Below, piece after piece: positions 9,320 to 19,942 of a DNA stretch of 64,000 bases. Made by a program: the position numbers and the translations under genes. The notes beneath the pieces were generated by a model. That model was given only the letters and a program-made list of their open reading frames with translations, was not told the DNA's origin and ran no database searches. The stretch covers positions 129,369-193,368 of the forward strand of contig CAUYUJ010018870.1 in the NCBI GenBank assembly GCA_963575745.1. The letters run 5' to 3'. This DNA is from Prorocentrum cordatum (lineage: Eukaryota > Sar > Dinophyceae > Prorocentrales > Prorocentraceae). Every line of letters begins with the position of its first letter. Positions within the stretch are counted from its first letter, which is position 1.

Positions 9320-9606
9320 CCCCCGGTGTCAGAAACAGAAACCCAACGCCGAAGTCGGCACGACACGAACCTGCCGTGTGCAAGCTTACTAGTTATAGGA
9401 AACAGCATTCGGCATCCGCCCTAGGACCCGCAAGAAGCGGCACGCGGCGAGAGGTTTGTTCTCGGGATGGGGTTGATCAGAGGAGCAGAATGTCATGATA
9501 ATGACACGTTCCAAGACTGCCAGGATTCCCCGGATCCCCTGATGGTCCACACTCGCTTCGGAAACGAGGTGCGCTAAATATTTTGAAAATCATTGAATTC
9601 GGAAGG

Positions 9607-9760
9607 GGGAAGACACAAAGACACAATTAATCGTCAACTCCCAGGAAAGAATGGAAAAATATGGGAAGTAGGGGGGAGAAAACGAAAACCCAGAACATAC
9701 AGGAAAAGATGGGGAATCCTGTGATTTGCGTGTATTTGTGTGTCCCTGGGCCTATTCATG
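9607..9760 (+). repeat. Interspersed ~155-bp repeat, copy 1
   Basis: Landmarks in order: GAAGACACAAAGACACAATT, AATATGGGAAGTAGGGGG, GGGGAATCCTGTGATTTG, TGTGTCCCTGGGCC. Three further copies are at 48288-48441, 48643-48800 and 52285-52445. Noncoding. Confidence 0.85.
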
Positions 9761-9887
9761 AACGCATCCTGAGCCAATCTCACCATGATGTCATTTCTGT
9801 CCCAGTCGAGAGCTCGGGGGCCCACCTTGTGAACATATCAGGACGTCGGAGGTTGGAGGTTTTCTTCGAAGGGCTTAGGCGACCCGT

Positions 9888-10013
9888 CCTCCTCCGCCTC
9901 CTCCTCCTCCTCCTCCTCCTCCTCCTCGTTCTCCTCTTTCTCCTCCCCCTCCTCCTCCTCCTCCTTCCCCTCCTCCTCCTCCTCCTTCCCCTCCTCCCCC
10001 TCCTCCGCCCATC
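9888..10013. repeat. (CTC)n microsatellite
   Basis: Imperfect CTC repeat on the plus strand with occasional CTT and CCC units. Confidence 0.95.
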
Positions 10014-10107
10014 GGAGCTAGGGGTGTTATCCTCTCTGCCGCGTTTCAGCTGTATGCCGATGTGTTGCTTGGCCTTATGTTTTTCCAACCTACTTTAGCC
10101 TCGACTA

Positions 10108-10241
10108 CCAGAAAGAGTTTCGAGCACCAGAAAAGTCTTCAAAAACTCTAGGGTTTTCACGTCTCGGGCCCTGGGCGACACTCGTCCGACACTGTTTCGA
10201 CACTCTTTCGACACTTCTCGGGTGCTCGAAATTATTTCTGG
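10108..10241. mobile_element. Inverted-repeat element with 21-nt ends, copy 1
   Basis: The end at 10108-10128 (CCAGAAA…TTTCGAGCACC) pairs with 10221-10241 (GGTGCTCGAAA…TTTCTGG), leaving only a 3-nt internal mismatch. The sequence between contains CACTCGTCCGACACTG and a TTTCGACAC repeat. A second copy is at 51377-51501. Both lie upstream of GGCCTCTTGG blocks. Could be a MITE or the DNA of a structured RNA. Confidence 0.65.
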
Positions 10242-10394
10242 GATGTGGTCCTTAAGTACGATGGGAGCAACATAAGCCGATGTGTTGCTTGGCCGCTTGG
10301 GCAAGGACTCGCGCAGAGCGCCCACTGACAATACGCAATGCCAGGTGGCCTTCGGCCCATCCCGCCACCGTGCCTGGGCTGTGGGTGTGAAGCC

Positions 10395-10995
10395 TATTGG
10401 ATGTTCGTTGGGGTCTCGTGGGGGGCCTCTCGGTGACCTCGCAGAGGCAGTTTGGAAGCCTCGTGGGGGCCGTTTCGGGGCCTATTTGGGGTTTGTTGGG
10501 GGCCTCTCGGGGGCTCTTAGGGGCCTCTTGGGGGCCTCCTGGGCGCCTCTTGGGGCCTTCTGGGAGCCTCTTGGGGCGGAAGGCCCGGATTTTCGTTTCG
10601 TATTCCCTCTTTGGGGGCCGTCTTGGGGCCGTCTTGGGCCATCTTGGGCTCCTCTCGGGCCGTCTTGGGGCGCTCTTCGGCCGTCCTGGGTCCTCTGGGA
10701 GGCCTCTTTGGTTGTTTTGGAGTGGTATTGGGGGCCTCTTGGGCCGTCTTGGAGCTTCACAAGGCCGAAAAGGAGAGAACGCCCAAACCCTTCAAAACCT
10801 AAGGGAAATCAATGGTAGTGGCCTCTTGGGACCTTCTTGGGAGGCCTCGTCGAGGCCTCTTGGGGCGTCTTGGAAGCCTCTTGGGCCGTTGTCAGGCCAT
10901 CTTGGGCGTCTTGGGCCGATCTTTGGGCGTCTTGGGGCCCTCGTGGGCTGTCTTGGAGGCCGCTTGAGGCCCTCTTGGCCCGTCTTTGGGCCCTC
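10395..10995 (+). repeat. Degenerate (GGCCTCTTGGGG)n block
   Basis: Imperfect short-period repeats of GGCCTCTTGGGGGCC and GGCCGTCTTGGG. Related blocks are at 49230-49400, 49800-49870, 51540-52030, 53040-53270 and 54850-55290. The derived peptides (GASWGPLGGLL-like) are repeat artefacts. Confidence 0.8.
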
Positions 10996-12040
10996 CTGGA
11001 CCTGGACAAGTCATGCGACGACTCTTCCCCGGAGCCCAGGGGACACACGCCGGGAGCCCCGCCGAGTTTGGGATTTTGGGGTCCGGGCATTGTCAAGACG
11101 CCTCAGGACTGAGGACAGAGGCCCCCAGGATATCAGGCAAATCGGACGGGGCCGGGACGAGGATACATCCGCGCCCGAGCGTTCCGGAACGCCCTTAGAG
11201 CGTGCCGGAACGCTCTGAGAAGGCCACGGCGCCCGAGACAGCTTCCAGAGCAGCAGGATCCCAGAGATTCTCGATTTATCTTCGCCCGATTTGATCCTCG
11301 TCCTGGCTTCGCCTCAGCAAAGGACTTGAGAGCACGCCCACTCCGTGCCCAGAGGCACGGTGGTGGATAGTATGTACGTGCAGGCCTTCGCTGTTCCCCT
11401 GGCAAAAAGGATCAGTCCCTCCTCCCCGAGGGCAATCTGGTTCTTTTGTGATTGACTCGCACAATGCTGCCGCGCATCGGCTTCTTCTCGGTCGCGCGTG
11501 TCCTCTCTGGGGACTGTCCGCCCTCTTGATATTCTTGAAGACGTGGAGGGCGGGGACGCAGGTGAGGAGGAGAAGGGCGAGGAGCCAAAAGGATGAGGGC
11601 GTTGATGGAGATTGTTTTGGGTATCCTGGAAGATTTCAGAGGATTATAAGCAGATGTGTGTTATTTGCCGAGAACGGGAATGAGAGGAGGCGTGAGGATG
11701 AGGACGAGGAAGAGGTTTACCATAACGAAGGAAACGAGGGTGGACGAGGAGGAGGAGAGGGAGGACGAGGAGGAGGAGACGGCCGGAGGAAGAGAACGAG
11801 GAGGCGGGCAGAGGAGGAAGGAGGCTGGATGGGAACGAGGAGGAGAGGCATTCACTGGCACAGCTCGAGGACTCTTCGAGCTCTGCTCTCACACCGCCGT
11901 CCCTCGTCTGTCTCCCCTGCCATTCCACCCGCGAGAAGGTTTGCAGTGGCAGCAGGGGCCGTCGGTGTCGGAGGGGCGGTCATGGGAGTCGGCTCCGAGT
12001 GACGAGTACAACTCCAGGATCAGAACGGGCTCGGAAGGCA
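10996..12040. other. No supported gene
   Basis: Mixed-complexity DNA with a purine-rich GAGGA stretch at 11690-11840. Several 60-180 codon frames exist but none has domain-like features. Confidence 0.4.
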
Positions 12041-12545
12041 GTGGCAGCAGGTATCCATTTTGCGAGATGGCAGCCTGTGTCACCATGGTTTGCTATTGCT
12101 CAGCGGGAGTTCGTGCAAGAAGGCCAACATCTCCAGTGAAGGAACCCAATCGTGCGAGAAGGCAAATTGTGGCAACAGGTGCTGCCAGTGTCCGACGAGA
12201 GTTTATTGGAGAAGGTTATCAGCTACAGTGTGGGGGGTGGTTCGTGCGAGACGGCTAGCGGTGGCTGCATGTATTGCTGCGGTGGGTTTAGTTTAGGGAG
12301 ACAGCGACAACGCAGGGGCCAGCTCGTGCGAGAAGGCTGGCAGGGGCAGCAGGTACCATTGGCGCCAAATAGGAGCCCGTGGCAGACGGTCATCTCAGGG
12401 ATCGGCTCGTCCGAGACGAAATGCAGAGGCAGCAGGGAGGGCTGGTGCAAAGAGTGCTCGGGGGATAGCGTCTCGACTGCAGCGCAGAGATCATTTCGTG
12501 TAGGATGGCAGGCAGAGGCAGCAGGCGCGGAGGAGGCATTGTGGG
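12041..12545 (+). repeat. Degenerate repeats with CGTGCGAGAAGGC motif
   Basis: Loosely repeated segments: (T)CGTGCGAGAAGGC or GTGCGAGACGGC followed by GGCAGCAGGT-like sequence, at about 12105, 12150, 12243 and 12325. An old, decayed tandem array. Confidence 0.45.
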
Positions 12546-12581
12546 AGGGAGGGACGCGGGAGGGGGAGGGGAGGAGTGGTA

Positions 12582-12595
12582 GGATGATGATGATC

Positions 12596-12676
<81 letters not shown>
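12582..12676. repeat. (GAT)n microsatellite up to a gap
   Basis: About 95 bp of ATG/GAT repeat truncated by the gap. Confidence 0.97.
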
Positions 12677-12776
12677 NNNNNNNNNNNNNNNNNNNNNNNN
12701 NNNNNNNNNNNNNNNNNNNNNNNNNNNNNNNNNNNNNNNNNNNNNNNNNNNNNNNNNNNNNNNNNNNNNNNNNNNN
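12677..12776. other. Assembly gap (100 N)
   Basis: Exactly 100 N, the usual scaffold placeholder, between a GAT and a GAG microsatellite. Confidence 0.99.
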
Positions 12777-12890
12777 GGAGGAGGAGGAGGAGGAGGAGGA
12801 GGAAGAGGAGGAGGAGGAGGAGGAGGAGGAGGAGGAGGAGAAGATGGAGGAGGAGGAGGAGGAGGAGGAGGAGGAGGAGAGGGGAAGGAC
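12777..12890. repeat. (GAG)n microsatellite
   Basis: GAG repeat immediately after the gap. Confidence 0.97.
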
Positions 12891-13054
12891 AAGCTAGGTG
12901 CGCCCGCGCCATATCTGACATCTTATGCTTCCCTCCCATCCCTTGCCATTGCGCTGTTTTTTCTCTATCCGAGGACGCGTGTCGTAGCCACCCTGGATCT
13001 CCACAAAAGATTCCCTCGTGCTGTGCGCAGTCGGAAAAGGGAAACCCGTGAGGT

Positions 13055-13490
13055 TTGTGCGACCTGGGGGACACTTGTGAGGCCTGTGACACCTGTGGGA
13101 CCTGTGGGGCCTGTGAGACCTGCGACACCTGTGGGACCTGTGGGACCAGTGAGATGTGCGACTCTCCTGGGACCTGCGGGACCTGTCGGACCTGTGCGAC
13201 CCATTGCACCTGCGGGACTTGCGGGACCTGTACGACCTGGGGGACCGCTGCGGGACCTGTGAGACATGCGACACCTCTGGGACCTGTGGGACCTGCGGGA
13301 CCTGTCGGACCTGTGGGACCTGTGGGCCATGCGAGACTTCCGACACTTGTGGGACCTGGGGGACCGCTGCGGGACTTGTGAGACGAGTGATACCTCTGGG
13401 ACCTGTGGGACGACCTGCGACACTTGTGGGTCCTTTGGAACCTGTGGGACCTGCGGGGCCTGCCAGACCTGCGAGACCTGTGTGATCTAG
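13055..13490. repeat. 9-bp minisatellite (GGGACCTGT)n
   Basis: About 48 imperfect copies of a 9-bp unit. As 9 is a multiple of three, each frame reads a regular peptide (Gly-Pro-Val-like in one, Cys-Gly-Thr-like in another). No start context, domain or conserved flank supports a protein. Confidence 0.88.
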
Positions 13491-13736
13491 AAAAGTGGCC
13501 CACGCTGGGGCGGCAGCGCCATTCTGATCGATGTGAGCACGGCGCCGATCCGAAAATGAGGCCCACGCTGCAGCGAGAGCACCATGTTTGCACAACTGTA
13601 ACCAATCGAACTGCAAACCAAACCATATAAAAACAGTTCCCGCAAATCCTCTGCGCAAGCAACCAGGACTCGGAGCGGGGGCGAACACTCTCAGCACATA
13701 TTCGCGGGAGAGAGGGGGGAGTTATTGTGAAATCAT
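13491..13736. other. No supported gene
   Basis: Mixed-complexity spacer between the minisatellite and the GAG repeats. Confidence 0.4.
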
Positions 13737-13925
13737 AGAGGAGGAGAGGGGGAGGAGAAGAAGGAGGAGCAGGAAAATGAGGAGGATGAGGAGGCGGAGG
13801 AGGAGGAGAAGGAGGAGGAGGAGGAGGAGGAGAAGGATGAGGGGGAGGAAGAGGAGGAGGACGATGAGGAAGAGGAGGAGGAGGAGCAGGAGGAGGACGA
13901 GGACGAGGACGAGGGTGAGGAGCAG
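13737..13925. repeat. (GAG)n / (GAC)n microsatellite
   Basis: Imperfect purine trinucleotide repeat with AGA and GAC variants. Confidence 0.95.
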
Positions 13926-14115
13926 GAGAGACAGGGAGGGATTATGTGCTCCTCCTGGCCTGCTGATGTCCAAGGTCGCGGCGATCGAGTTTGCGGGCTC
14001 CGAGATCCAGCGGCTGACGACACTCCTTGCGGAGGGCGAGGCGAGAGAGGCAGCGCGGCTGCGGGACCGCGGGTCTCGTTGCCGTTCTCGTCGTCGACCT
14101 CGGGGGAGGGGGCAT

Positions 14116-14222
14116 GGGGGGGAGGAGGAGGAGGAACAGGAGCAGGAGGAGGAGGAGGAGGAGGAGGAGCAGGAGGAGGAGGAGGAGGAGGAGGAGGAGG
14201 AGCAGGAGGGGGAGGGGGAGGG
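14116..14222. repeat. (GAG)n microsatellite abutting a LINE remnant
   Basis: GAG/CAG repeat ending at GGGGCACTTCGAGG, directly upstream of the 5'-truncated retrotransposon remnant. Confidence 0.92.
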
Positions 14223-14229
14223 GCACTTC

Positions 14230-15742
14230 GAGGACTCGCAGGGCAACCCATACAGCTTGTTGTATACCCCTCCACGTCTTGTAGCTCAGGCGTTTGTGGC
14301 GGATGTATTGAACCAGACGGTCCAGGAGTATGCCAGGTCCAAGTTTCCAGATGGCCAGGCCATAGTCAACCAGGGGCTTAGGTGGGAGCTGTTTTTTTCC
14401 CCCGAGAACTTTGACCAGGACAAAGAAACTAACAGCACGGAACAATAGGCGATGCGGAGCAATATTTTGTGGAGGATACACCGTAGGACAACGTCTTCAA
14501 CAATGGGGCTACACTTGTTCAGGAGTCTGCCCGTACCGTGGCAATGAGGACACAATATACCATCGCATCTGGGTGTGTAGTTTCTTTGAGGAGCTCGGGC
14601 AGGAGGTGTTCGAGGACTTCGTAGCAGGTGCAGTAGCAGCAGGACCAGGACATCCTCTCTTCTGCCGTCTATGGGCACCTCGTTTCGACACCCCAACAGT
14701 TTTAGACGACTGGTGCTTTCAGCATTTCGATATCCATGGGCCTTGTGGTCCATGTTTGTTTGCAGCAGGTATACCTTTCTGCATTGGTGGGAGTATGTTA
14801 GACCCAACTTGGAAAGATCTCTCTCGGGCAGGCTGTGGGGCAGCGCAAATCACACCTTCAGGCCAGCTTCTACGAGCGGTTCGTGTTTCTCTCCCGGCTG
14901 GCTTCCTCAAAATTCCAGCGATGCGGAGCATGGCAGTTTGGTGATGGCCCTACAGTTTCTCGGAACATCCCAGAACTGCCCCGCTTATCCTGGATTATTC
15001 TGGGCTCATGAAGGGTCAGAATCCAGGGAGGGCCCTCCATGGGCACTCCAAGTTTTCTGATTCCTGGCGCGCGGTCGGTAACCTCCTCCCAAATCCTGAT
15101 TGGCCCCAGCTTAGGAAGGCCAAGGCACATAGAAAGTTGGAGCAGGCAATGAACGAACAGGACACCTACCTCATCCGAGGCAATAGGGCAGCTGACCATC
15201 ACGCAGGGCAAGCAGCATCAGCACATGCAGTGGGACAGGATCAGGCAGAGGAGTGGAAGGCTAGTATACACATGCATGAGGACCTCTTGGTCGGAAGAGG
15301 TATTCTATTATATGCTTGGCCTGACAACTGGACCCTCTACAACGGCCTGGAGAAACCGGCTGTCCAGAGACAGCCAAGCATATTTGTCACAGAGCATGTT
15401 CCCGTATGGCATGGGTCAGGATTCAGATGTGAGAGCTGTTTTGGAGCAGTGAAGCCACGCACAAAGAAACCCGGTAGACAGCAACCAACATCTTTTAGGA
15501 ACGTTTTAACACAAGTACGCACACAACGACATTTCCTGAACCTAGGTTGGATCGAAGGCAGTGGCGACATACCGATCGTGTTTTGCACCCAGCGTGGTGG
15601 ATGCACCACACGGGCGAAGAATGCCCCCAAGCCGTGTAGCCTCTGTCCGCGTAAGGTTTCGCCGGGGCCCCGTATGTTTCGCAAGCGACAAGTGCCAGGA
15701 ACCTATTCAATATCGCATAATGTCACCACGTTTTGGTGGTAG
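14230..15742 (+). pseudogene. 5'-truncated LINE ORF2 remnant (zinc knuckle, RNase H, C-terminal Cys region)
   Basis: Three overlapping frames carry consecutive parts of a non-LTR retrotransposon C-terminus, so it is frameshifted. First frame to 14448: PPRLVAQAFVADVLNQTVQE. Second (from about 14450): a CCHC-like knuckle, C-P-Y-R-G-N-E-D-T-I-Y-H-R-I-W-V-C, then a degraded RNase H start around 14800. Third (15008-15742): KAHR...LIRGNRAADHHAGQAA, the RNase H C-terminal Asp motif, then a Cys-rich tail ending at 15742. The order matches the intact element at 34980-36230. The RT and endonuclease are missing. Dead 3' piece, directly after a GAG repeat. Confidence 0.72.
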
Positions 15743-15877
15743 AGTTTTCTCATGTATGTAATCAGGGCAGGGACCGCAGCAGGAACATGGAGGAGCGTGC
15801 CCCAACGGCCCTTCCTCTGAAAGTTTTTGTCTCAAGCTGCTGGCTGTTCCTTTCCCGCTTCAGCCCCAGAAGTTGCC

Positions 15878-16554
15878 ATGCCGTCGCGTCCCACGGCCAC
15901 CTACCTTGTATGCGAGAGCGACGCTCGCTGTGGAGGATGGATGTTCGAGTCGCGCCTCTTCCTCAACCCCCGCAAGCTATGCAGGGGCGGGGGCAACCGG
16001 AACTGGGGCCTCGGCTTTGAGTGGACGTTCAACGGTTACAGCTACTCAAGGTACGGGGTTCAGCAGCACCACGCAGTAGCACCAGTGCCACCAGCAGCAG
16101 AAGGAACAGCAGGGAATGCAGGAACAGTAGGTGTGAACCAGCCTTTTGTGCAGGTGCCTCCAGCCCCTCCGCCTCCGCAGGCCCAGCCCAAGGCCAGACC
16201 CCTCCAGCCGTCTCCAGATGGAGGGGGCCAGATGGCCGCAGGCTCGCTGGTGCCACGCCCCCGCTTCCGAAGGGGCCCCCTCCGCCCCATCTGAGGGAGG
16301 CCTCTCCTGAGGCCCAGTCTAAGGCCTCCACTGCTGCTGCGAAGCCCAAGGCTGCCCCCAAGCGCTGCTCTTGTGACCGCTGCGCTAAAGGCGCGGGTTA
16401 AGAGATTGAAGCGAATCGTGGACACGCAGCGTGGCCTGCGCGAGGCAGCCCTTCGCCAGTCATGCGTCCTGTGGGGCCGCATGTCCAAGTATAGGGCGGA
16501 GTTGCGCTGTTTTGGTCAGGACGTGACAGGCGAAACCGACGCCGACCGTGACTG
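15878..16554 (+). pseudogene. LINE ORF1-like remnant, frameshifted
   Basis: The frame opens at ATG 15878 with a Cys-containing N-terminus (YLVCESDARCGGWMFESR...LCRGGG), a Pro/Gln-rich middle, then shifts frame near 16240-16290 into KAAPKRCSCDRCAKG and again near 16373 into a basic helix (KARVKRLKRIVDTQRG) ending at 16552-16554. An N-terminal Cys motif, a low-complexity linker and a basic helix resemble the layout of ORF1 at 39412-40704, though the zinc-finger spacing differs. It starts just downstream of the preceding LINE's 3' end, in the same orientation. Confidence 0.5.
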
Positions 16555-16689
16555 AGAATTGAGGTTCGTAATGGGATGTGTTTTTTTTCTTCGTATTTGG
16601 GGAACTCTCAGTCGTCGGTGTCTTCCTCTGCCCACTCCAGTTTAGGGCGCTGGATGAGTCGAGTTGCAGTAGCCCTTCAAGGAGAGGCC

Positions 16690-16760
16690 TTGGGATGATT
16701 TTGTGGGATGTAAGGGGGTTGGTAGTTACAGCTGGCGGATGCTGTTTGGGCTTCCCCCCC
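16690..16760 (+). pseudogene. Possible LINE endonuclease start
   Basis: A short frame reads GMILWDVRGLVV, resembling the I-x-x-W-N-V-R-G-L opening of APE-type LINE endonucleases. It follows the ORF1-like remnant in the expected order and is then lost. Very short, so tentative. Confidence 0.3.
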
Positions 16761-16969
16761 CTCCTTCCTGCCATTGTTCGCCCGAGTGGTGACGGCGGCG
16801 CAGTGCAGGAACTGGGGGGGGGTATTGTCTGTCTGCTCTGCCTGTTTCCTTATATTTCTTATGTTCCCTCTTCTCTTCCGTGCCTCCATGAGCTTTGGCG
16901 CGTACCCCCTGCTTTTTAGTGGGTGGTAGGGTCGGCCGCTCGGATTCTTCGGCTTGCTGTGGGCGTTGC

Positions 16970-17290
16970 GAGGAGGAGGGGGAGGAGGAGGAGGAGGAGG
17001 AGGAGGAGGAGGAGGAGGAGGAGGAGGAGGAGGAGGAGGAGGAGGAGGAGGAGGAGGAGGAGGAGGAGAGGGGAGGATGAGGAGGAGGAGGAGGAGGAGG
17101 AGAGGAGGAGGAGGAGGAGAAGGAGGAACAGGAGGACGAGGAGGAGGAAGAGGAGGAGGAGGAGGAGGAGGAGGAGGAGGAAGAGGGGGAGGATGAGGAT
17201 GATGATGATGATGATGAGGAGGAGGAGGAGGAGGAGGAGGAGGAGGAGGAGGAGGAGGATGAGGAGGAGGAGGAGGAGGAGGAAGAGGAG
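16970..17290. repeat. (GAG)n microsatellite with a GAT segment
   Basis: About 320 bp of GAG with short GAT and AGA segments. Confidence 0.97.
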
Positions 17291-17729
17291 GAGTCGTTTT
17301 CATCGGCTTCTAATCAGGTTTCGGTGGGGGGGGCAGCCTGTCCATCCTTCATTGGTCGTTCACCGACACGGTCCCGGGAGCAACCCGGGGGGGCTCCCAT
17401 CGACCCAGTCGGCTGGGACGAACCTCGGGGCGCTCAGGCCCACAGGGCCACTGACCCAGTCAGGCTGGCCGGCGGTGATGTACGAGCTGGCCTGCAGCCG
17501 AGACACCCCACCATGATGGGTGCGCTCGGCCCGTGGGGGTGGGCACATAATTCAAAGATGCTTGTGCCCTTGTTAAAGTGTTTCGACAAGTTGCATTCGC
17601 TGTCACATTCTCCGTATTCAATTCACTTGCTTGTACTTTGTTGCATTGTTTCGATAATGCTGTATTCAGTGTTGCAAAGGCGGTTGTCTCTCATCAAGCG
17701 ATTTGGTCAATCATCAGGGAAACTTCTGG
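17291..17729 (+). repeat. Long direct repeat, copy 1 (~440 bp)
   Basis: From GAGTCGTTTTCATCGG to AACTTCTGG. Nearly identical to 18161-18627. Contains 'cattggtcgttcaccgacac' and an AT-rich part with TTGCATTCGCTGTCAC. No domain recognised. Confidence 0.93.
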
Positions 17730-18160
17730 TTATCAGCCGAAAGTCTCGCCAGAGCTCGACTTCTGGGAATGATCACCACGTTGTCTCCCACGTTGTCGCT
17801 TTGAGGCCAGAGGGAGCCAGGCTGCGGGGCGCTATATAAATACCGCGGCAAGGAAGATGCGCAATCAACTGCTTCGGCAATCCTTGTCTTGTGAACCGGT
17901 CATTACCATGTAATTCGGGTAGACGTACTGGGACCGCCCGCCCCCTGGCTTCAGGGGGGGGACGAGAAAAGGAAACGTGGGCTCCGCCGCCCTGCGCTCC
18001 ACGCGGTGCTGTGGTCGCGGGGGCGGGGGGTTTCACGAGGCGACTCCGGGGCGAGGGGCTTTGCGCTCCCACGTTGTCGCGGGCTCCGACGCAGCGAGTG
18101 AGTGTGCCCCACCGGATCAGCCGGCGCGGGGCGTGTTTAACGTCTCGCTGAAAGAGGGGG
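17730..18160. other. Spacer between the 440-bp repeats
   Basis: GC-rich, no gene supported. CCCACGTTGTCGC occurs twice (about 17790 and 18068). GCTATATAAATAC at about 17831 looks like a TATA box, but dinoflagellates do not generally use one. Confidence 0.4.
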
Positions 18161-18627
18161 GAGTCGTTTTCATCGGTTTCTACATCAGCTTGCAGGGGGG
18201 GTGGACATCCTGTCCATCCTTCGTTGGTCGTTCACCGACACGTTCCCGAGAGCAACCCGAGGGGGGTCCCACCGACCCAGTCGGCTGGGACGAACCTCGG
18301 GGCGCTCAGGCCCACAGGGCCACTGACCTAGTGAGGCTGGCCGGCGGTGATGCACGAGCTGGCCTGCAGCCCTTAAGGCTGGCGCGTCCCCGGGCAAGAG
18401 ACACCCCACCATGATGGGTGCGCTCGGCCCGTGGGGGTGGGCACATAATTCAAAGATGCTTGTGCCCTTGTTAAAGTGTTTCGACAAGTTGCATTCGCTG
18501 TCACATTCTCCATATTCAATTCACTTGCTTGTACTTTGTTGCGTTGTTTCGATAATGCTGTATTCAGTGTTGCAAAGGCGGTTGTCTCTCATCAAGCGAT
18601 TTGGTCAATCATCAGGCAAACTTCTGG
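18161..18627 (+). repeat. Long direct repeat, copy 2 (~467 bp)
   Basis: Same as 17291-17729 with few substitutions and a ~29-bp insertion near 18369-18397 (CCCTTAAGGCTGGCGCGTCC and on). Followed by a GAG repeat, as copy 1 is preceded by one. Confidence 0.93.
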
Positions 18628-18735
18628 AGGACAAGGAGGAAGTGGAGGAGGAGGTGGAAGGGGAGGAGGAGGATAATGCGAGGAGGAGAAGGGGGAGGAG
18701 GAGGAGGAGGAGGAGGAGGAGGATGAGGAGGAGCA
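18628..18735. repeat. (GAG)n microsatellite
   Basis: Imperfect GAG repeat; a shorter one lies at 18903-18950. Confidence 0.9.
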
Positions 18736-18950
18736 GGAGGCGGAAGAGATCCAATGTACGTAAGCCCGAGACTCATCAACGATGTTGGACGACACGCTCC
18801 CTCCAAGCTCCGTCTTCATAACCCCCATGCAAAGGTCCACCTCCGCTGAGGGAAGTGCCCCGGTGGGAAACACAGCGTGCACATCCTGATATGCCACATC
18901 ATTATCAGGAGGGGGAGGAGCAGGAGGAGGACGAGGAGGAGGAGGAGGTC

Positions 18951-19870
18951 TTTATGTTGGTGGAGAAGGACAATAGCATACCCTGCGTGTCGTTCAATGC
19001 GAGCGTGTTGGCCGCCAAGACCTTCGGCTTCCGCATCGTTTCAATTCAGCTCGGCGGGCATTGGCACATTGGTCCGGATCGAGCTCAGGGCATATGAGCT
19101 TCGGCCATGTGCACTGTTGGCCTTCGTTAAGGGCCACACATTTATTTGGAATGGTCGGGTAGATGTGAAGTGGGGGAGCGGAATGGGTACAGATGAGGAG
19201 GGGGTTCGCCCTTGCCACACCCAGGCGCTGCAGCATACTCTTGGATCCCTGCTGCTCCTAGCTGTCCTGCGTATTTTGGTTCTCGCCGACGCGCGCTGCT
19301 GGAGTACCAGGCTTGACATTTATTTTTCGAGCGCTGGGCTCCGAACCGATTTGTTTTATGATCGTTGCCACCTAGGCGCGACGGCTTAAGTAAGCCTACG
19401 TCTTTCCAACTTACAAATGAGGATGAGGAAGAGGGGGCAGTGTAAACGCTACGCGCATCAACGATGTTACACTCAAGTCATCCTTCAAGTTCCCTCTCCG
19501 CAGGTCCCTAAACTATGTTTTCATTGCGGGAAGTCGCCCATCAGGAGGCAAACGTCTGAAAATCCGCATTCGTGCCAAAACACAGTTCCTGTTACTTCAA
19601 CGCCGCGGATTAGCGTGATTGCTGCGTCCCCACTGCTGCGTCCTGACAACCCTGGCACGTGTCAGAACACCTTTCCTTGGATTTTAGCACCGCGAAACAA
19701 CGTCAGTGTTGCGTCGTGACAATCCTAAACCGTGTCAGAACACGAGACTTGTGAGTTCGACCGCACGAATATTTGAATCTGCGGTAAACTTCCAAGACGC
19801 ATGTGCGTGGTGCTAAAGCGAGAGCCACGCTTTGAGAAGGAACCACCTTCCATTTCCCGCTCCCAACCAT
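18951..19870. other. No supported gene; short repeats
   Basis: Frames of 80-170 codons are present (one includes ALLAFVKGHTFIWNGRVDV), but none can be assigned. At 19640-19745 the motif GACAAyCCT...CGTGTCAGAACAC occurs twice. Confidence 0.35.
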
Positions 19871-19872
19871 TT

Positions 19873-19880
19873 GGGGTCGT

Positions 19881-19926
<46 letters not shown>

Positions 19927-19932
19927 CGACCC
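19873..19932. repeat. AT-rich perfect palindrome
   Basis: GGGTCGTTATATA (from 19874), an AT dinucleotide run, then TATATAACGACCC (to 19932). The unique GC-containing arms mirror each other exactly, so this is a cruciform-forming palindrome rather than a plain (AT)n tract. Confidence 0.85.
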
Positions 19933-19942
19933 GTTCCCCGTG

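Noticed and set aside
13055-13490. Collagen-like (Gly-Pro-Val) or Cys-rich protein
   Set aside because: Both peptides come from different frames of the same 9-bp minisatellite; no start context, domain or conserved end.
17828-17840. TATA-box promoter (CTATATAAATAC)
   Set aside because: Dinoflagellate promoters generally lack TATA boxes and no gene follows.
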